Assembly: GCA_027563935.2 (NCBI GenBank)
Contig: CM050450.1
Span: forward strand, 5,191,957 to 5,255,956
Origin: Costus lasius
Lineage: Eukaryota > Streptophyta > Magnoliopsida > Zingiberales > Costaceae
Direction: 5' to 3'
Length of the DNA: 64,000 nucleotides
Shown here: one piece after another, positions 60,802 to 64,000 of the stretch
Layout: every line of letters begins with the position of its first letter
Numbering within the stretch: position 1 is the stretch's first letter
The notes under the pieces: model-generated
Database searches by the model: none
Told to the model about the DNA's origin: nothing
Seen by the model: only the letters and a program-made list of their open reading frames with translations
Program-made: the position numbers and the translations under genes

Positions 60802-62184
60802 ATGGCGCCGATTCCAGAAAAGGCATTAGCTGCATTGAATGCTATGAAGGCCATCGGGTTCAAAGTTCAAACGGCTAAACCCGTGCTGAAGAACCTTCTC
60901 AAGGTTTATGAAAATAACTGGGTGTACATTGAAGCTGAAAATTATAGAGTCCTCGCCGATGCTATATTAGACATGCAAGAGTTGCAAGCAGAGGTACCAG
61001 TTTGATGCGTTCCTGCTCCCATTGGAAATATTTCAGTTTCACATTGATCAAAATTATATTTTTTATCCTGTTATTTCAGGAGCAGAAGCAAAAGAAGAAG
61101 ATGATTGATGATGTACGAAAACTGTCTTAATTTGTTTCTCATTCGTTATTTCTTTTTGAAGTCTCAACATCATTGATTAATTAAAGCAGGATGTTGGAAA
61201 TAAGGGTAAGAATGCCATAAAAAATGATGAGCCTGAACCCCTTAGGACAAGATTGAGGGTTAGGAGAGAGGATCATGACCTTCAATCATCAAAAATCAGC
61301 GTTGATTCAGTCTGTGAGACTTCACACAAAAGGCAAAAATTTGTGGCAGATGTGTTGCCAGAAGGTCATCCTGCACAAAGAAGAAATGAATTACCAATCT
61401 CAAGTAGTCACAGTGACAAAACAACCGAAATGGCATTGCCTCAACCGTCTGTCGGAGGAACAACATCTTGTAACTTGTCACTGGGACAACAGACAAATGT
61501 AATTGCATCTTTGAATCCTCATCTTGAACCAGAAAATGATTTTCCACAAAATCATGAAGCAGATAGTGGCTTTTCTGATTCAGTCAGGCCTAAAGATGAG
61601 CCACGGGATGATGAATCTGTTGTATTTGAGACTCCTCTAGCAATGATTTACCCTGAGCCATTGTTTTCCCCAAATATGGGTGTACTGTAAGTTTACACTC
61701 TTTGGCCCATTTTTCCTAGTAAACCCTGTCATTAATTCATTCAAGCCAACAAATCTTAAGGTTGGTGGCTTCTTGCATTGACACTGCCTTGAAAATAGCA
61801 TCTCTTATGTGAAACTAATATCCTAGAACATGACATTAAATCTATGCGACTTCTACTTATTCATATGTCGTACCTTAAGATTTTTTTTGTTTCCTAACAT
61901 GGAAGAACTGATTTAAGTCTTATTCTTGATCAATGATGCTAAATAGCCGCAATAGTGGCGCTATAGTGCTTTTTTATAGTGGTTTTACTGGTAATTCGCT
62001 ATGAAACGCTATAACACTGCTATAGTGGATAGAACTATATTATTATGCTTTGAAGTTTGAGAAATTAAAATTATAACTTCAATTGAGTTAGTAATATATG
62101 TTATCTTTCTTTATATAGTTTGTTTTATCTTTATGCAGCTTAATTTATTAGGTATATAACATATATTTCAAACGTTATACTTAA

Positions 62185-62222
<38 letters not shown>

Positions 62223-64000
62223 CGCTATGTGACTTCCGCTATTTGCCCGTAACGCGATCTGCCATATCATATTGCTGATTTTTATCTTTTCGCTATTTTT
62301 CAGGATCCGCTAATAACATTGTTCATGACGCACTTTTCTTGATTTACCAAATAAAAGAAGCTGCATTCGTTTAAATTATTCTTGACACATTTAAGTTTCA
62401 GTATATTTGATTAGAACATGTGAGATATGTTTCCAATCTCAGGAAATGATTTCCAACAAAATTATGATGCAGATAACTGCTTATCTGAAATAGTTAGGCC
62501 TATAGATGAGCCATGCGGTCATGAGTCGGCTGTATTTGAGACTTCTATTGTTATTATTCACCCTCAGCCATTGTTTTCTTGAAACATAATATATTGCAAA
62601 TGTTTTGGCCCATTCTTCCTGTTACACTGTCACTACCTTATTGAGCTCATCAAATCATAAGGTTGGTTGGTACTTCCTTGAAAGCAACATCTCTTCTGTT
62701 TCACAGAACTAATGTTCTGTAGGATGATATCAAAGTTATGGGACTACTTTTCTTGTGTCCTAACTTGGGAAGTGTTTTGTTTCCTAATTTGGGAAAAGTA
62801 ATTTAAGTTTTATTCTTGACACACATTTTTTGATATATCAAGACAGCCAGCCTGTTAAATTATCTAGTTTACTTGCTTTGATTGAATTGTGACACTTATT
62901 TCACTTAAATAACAGTTTTCTCCACTATTAGTCATTCAAGTTTCAGTATATTCGAATAGGATTTGCAAAGTATGCTTCTAATTTCAGGAAATGATTTTCA
63001 TCAAATAGTTATGCAGGTTACTGCTCTTCTGATCCTGTCAGGCCTAAAGATGAGCCATGTGATCATGATTCAACTGTATTTGATATTCCCATTGCAATGA
63101 TTCACCCTCAGCCATTGTTTTCTCAAAACATAGGTATAATGAAGTCTTTACTCTCTTTATTGCTCCATTCTTCCTGGTACACCTTGCCATTAACTCATTC
63201 AAGCCACTAAATCTTAAGTTTGGCTGCTTCCTGCATGACACTTTCTTGAAAGCATCTCTTCTGTTTGACAGTAATATTTTGTAGGATGATATTTGGTAGA
63301 ATTATTATCTTAATATTGTTTTATGTCCTGTTGGTAATTTAACGAATCATTAGGGCTTTGGAATTTTCCATGCAACTATATTAATGTTATTTGACTTCTA
63401 CTTGTATCCTACCTTGAGGAGTGATTTATTTCTAACTTTGTAAAATTGATGTAAGTCTAATTCGCGACACACATTTCTTGATATATCCATAAATGTATCT
63501 GCATGATTTAAGTCTAATTCTCGACATACATTTCTTGATATATCCATAAATGAATCTGCATGTTTTAATTGAACTGTGACACTTATTTCACTTAAACAAC
63601 ACCTTCCTTTGCCATTACTCATTTTTAGTTTCTCTCTATTTGATTAGAACATGCAAAGTATGTTTTTGATTTCAGGAAATGATTTTCAACAAAATCATGA
63701 GTAGATTCTGTTCTTATCTTGTCAGGCCTAAAGATGAGCAATATGATCATGAGTCCGCTGCATTAGAACTCCTGTTGCAATGATTCCCCCTCAGCAATTC
63801 TTTTCTCAAAGCACATGTATACTATAAATTTTTGCTCTCTTTATTAGCCCATTCTTCCTAGTCTACCCTCTCATTAACTCTTTCAAGGTAGCAATTTTTA
63901 AAGTTCGCTGCTTCCTGCGCAACACCTTCTTGAAAACATCTTTCTGTTTCACAGAATTAATATCCTGTATCTATTCACTCTTCTACTTTTCTTATCCTAC
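60802..64000 (+). CDS. SUVR-type histone-lysine methyltransferase, N-terminal part (runs off the window)
   Basis: Predicted exons 60802-60993, 61080-61112 and 61200-61679, all in phase. The rest of the gene, including pre-SET and SET domains, lies beyond the window. Residues 1-64 form a WIYLD domain: PEKALAALNAMKAIGF, KPVLKNLLKVY, then NWVYIEAENYRVLADAILD. This domain occurs at the N-terminus of SUVR1, SUVR2 and SUVR4; in SUVR4 it binds ubiquitin and guides H3K9 methylation at transposons. A Lys-rich linker (EQKQKKKMID) and an acidic, Ser/Pro-rich region follow, as in the family. The exon at 61200-61679 ends in phase 1 at donor GTGTAC. Downstream are three decayed copies of its last 150 bp (separate entries). 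The ATG at 60802 was chosen because the WIYLD domain starts directly after it. Confidence 0.82.
61920..62310. mobile_element. MITE-like insertion with GCTATAGTGG repeats and a (TA)n tract
   Basis: A stretch rich in GCTATAGTG/CGCTATGAAACGCTATA motifs on the left and AACGCTATGTGACTTCCGCTAT on the right, with 16 TA units at 62186-62218 between. It accounts for the extra 350 bp between the first and second exon cassettes. Clean terminal repeats were not found. Confidence 0.45.
62443..62590 (+). pseudogene. Decayed exon cassette, copy 2 of the SUVR exon 3 tail
   Basis: Acceptor TCTCAG, then GGAAATGATTTCC in phase with exon 3. It reads NDFQQNYDADN...VRPIDEPCGHESAVFET...HPQPLFS and then hits TGA at 62580-62582. 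The donor seen in the parent exon is lost. Confidence 0.7.
62988..63133 (+). pseudogene. Decayed exon cassette, copy 3
   Basis: The acceptor (ATTTCAG) and donor (ATAG followed by GTATAAT) both survive, but the 146-nt length breaks the 1-1 phase symmetry and the early part is shifted. The later part reads VRPKDEPCDHDSTVFD in another frame. Confidence 0.65.
63452..63565. repeat. Tandem duplication, 57-bp unit
   Basis: AAGTCTAATTC(G/T)CGACA(C/T)ACA and the following 37 bases occur at 63452-63508 and 63509-63565 with four mismatches. It lies in the spacer between exon cassettes 3 and 4. Confidence 0.85.
63676..63815 (+). pseudogene. Decayed exon cassette, copy 4
   Basis: After acceptor TTTCAG it reads NDFQQNHE and then a TAG stop. 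RPKDEQYDHESA is still recognisable downstream. The donor is lost. Confidence 0.65.

Overview
The window is nuclear DNA from a flowering plant. It holds intron-rich genes with GT-AG junctions and long AT-rich introns, plant-specific families (PIF-type bHLH, neprosin, SMAP, SUVR) and a dense, nested load of plant transposons. A monocot is plausible but the sequence does not prove it. Exons below were joined by hand from splice sites, reading-frame phase and family resemblance. No database search was possible.

Layout. 1-2.8 kb: the 3' end of a Ty1-copia element abuts a decayed chromodomain Ty3-gypsy fragment that carries its own tandem duplication. 2.8-5 kb: AT-rich sequence with a 200-bp duplication and one orphan exon-like segment. 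5.0-9.3 kb: a giant imperfect palindrome with two arms of about 2 kb and a captured gene fragment. 9.5-11.8 kb: nested MITE-type elements. 11.9-13.6 kb: a solo LTR. 16.5-22.3 kb (+): a phytochrome-interacting-factor bHLH gene. 23.6-25.0 kb: a second solo LTR just upstream of a tandem pair of neprosin-domain genes (25.3-27.1 and 28.8-30.5 kb, +). 30.85-31.04 kb (+): a small acidic protein (SMAP-like). 31.8-34.6 kb: two more solo LTRs. 37.0-40.1 kb (-): cytosolic ribosomal protein eL20 (L18a). 42.0-58.9 kb (-): class III alcohol dehydrogenase / S-nitrosoglutathione reductase, whose fourth intron is 13.2 kb. 60.8 kb to the end (+): the start of a SUVR-type histone methyltransferase gene with a WIYLD domain.

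The oversized intron is the most complex region. A hAT-type element (47,477-55,697) has matching 12-bp ends and a perfect 8-bp target duplication. It carries a RING-H2 reading frame, three tRNA-like SINE copies in alternating orientation, and a chromodomain Ty3-gypsy element whose two LTRs are inverted instead of direct. The host gene also shows a 4-nt deletion in exon 4 that breaks the reading frame.

The cellular genes do not form a pathway. They are ordinary neighbours (light signalling, secreted peptidase-like proteins, auxin-response small protein, ribosome, formaldehyde/nitrosothiol metabolism, chromatin). The unusual material is the transposon architecture, the altered active site of the neprosin pair, an exact intron difference between those paralogues, the GSNOR frameshift, and a repeated exon cassette in the SUVR gene.
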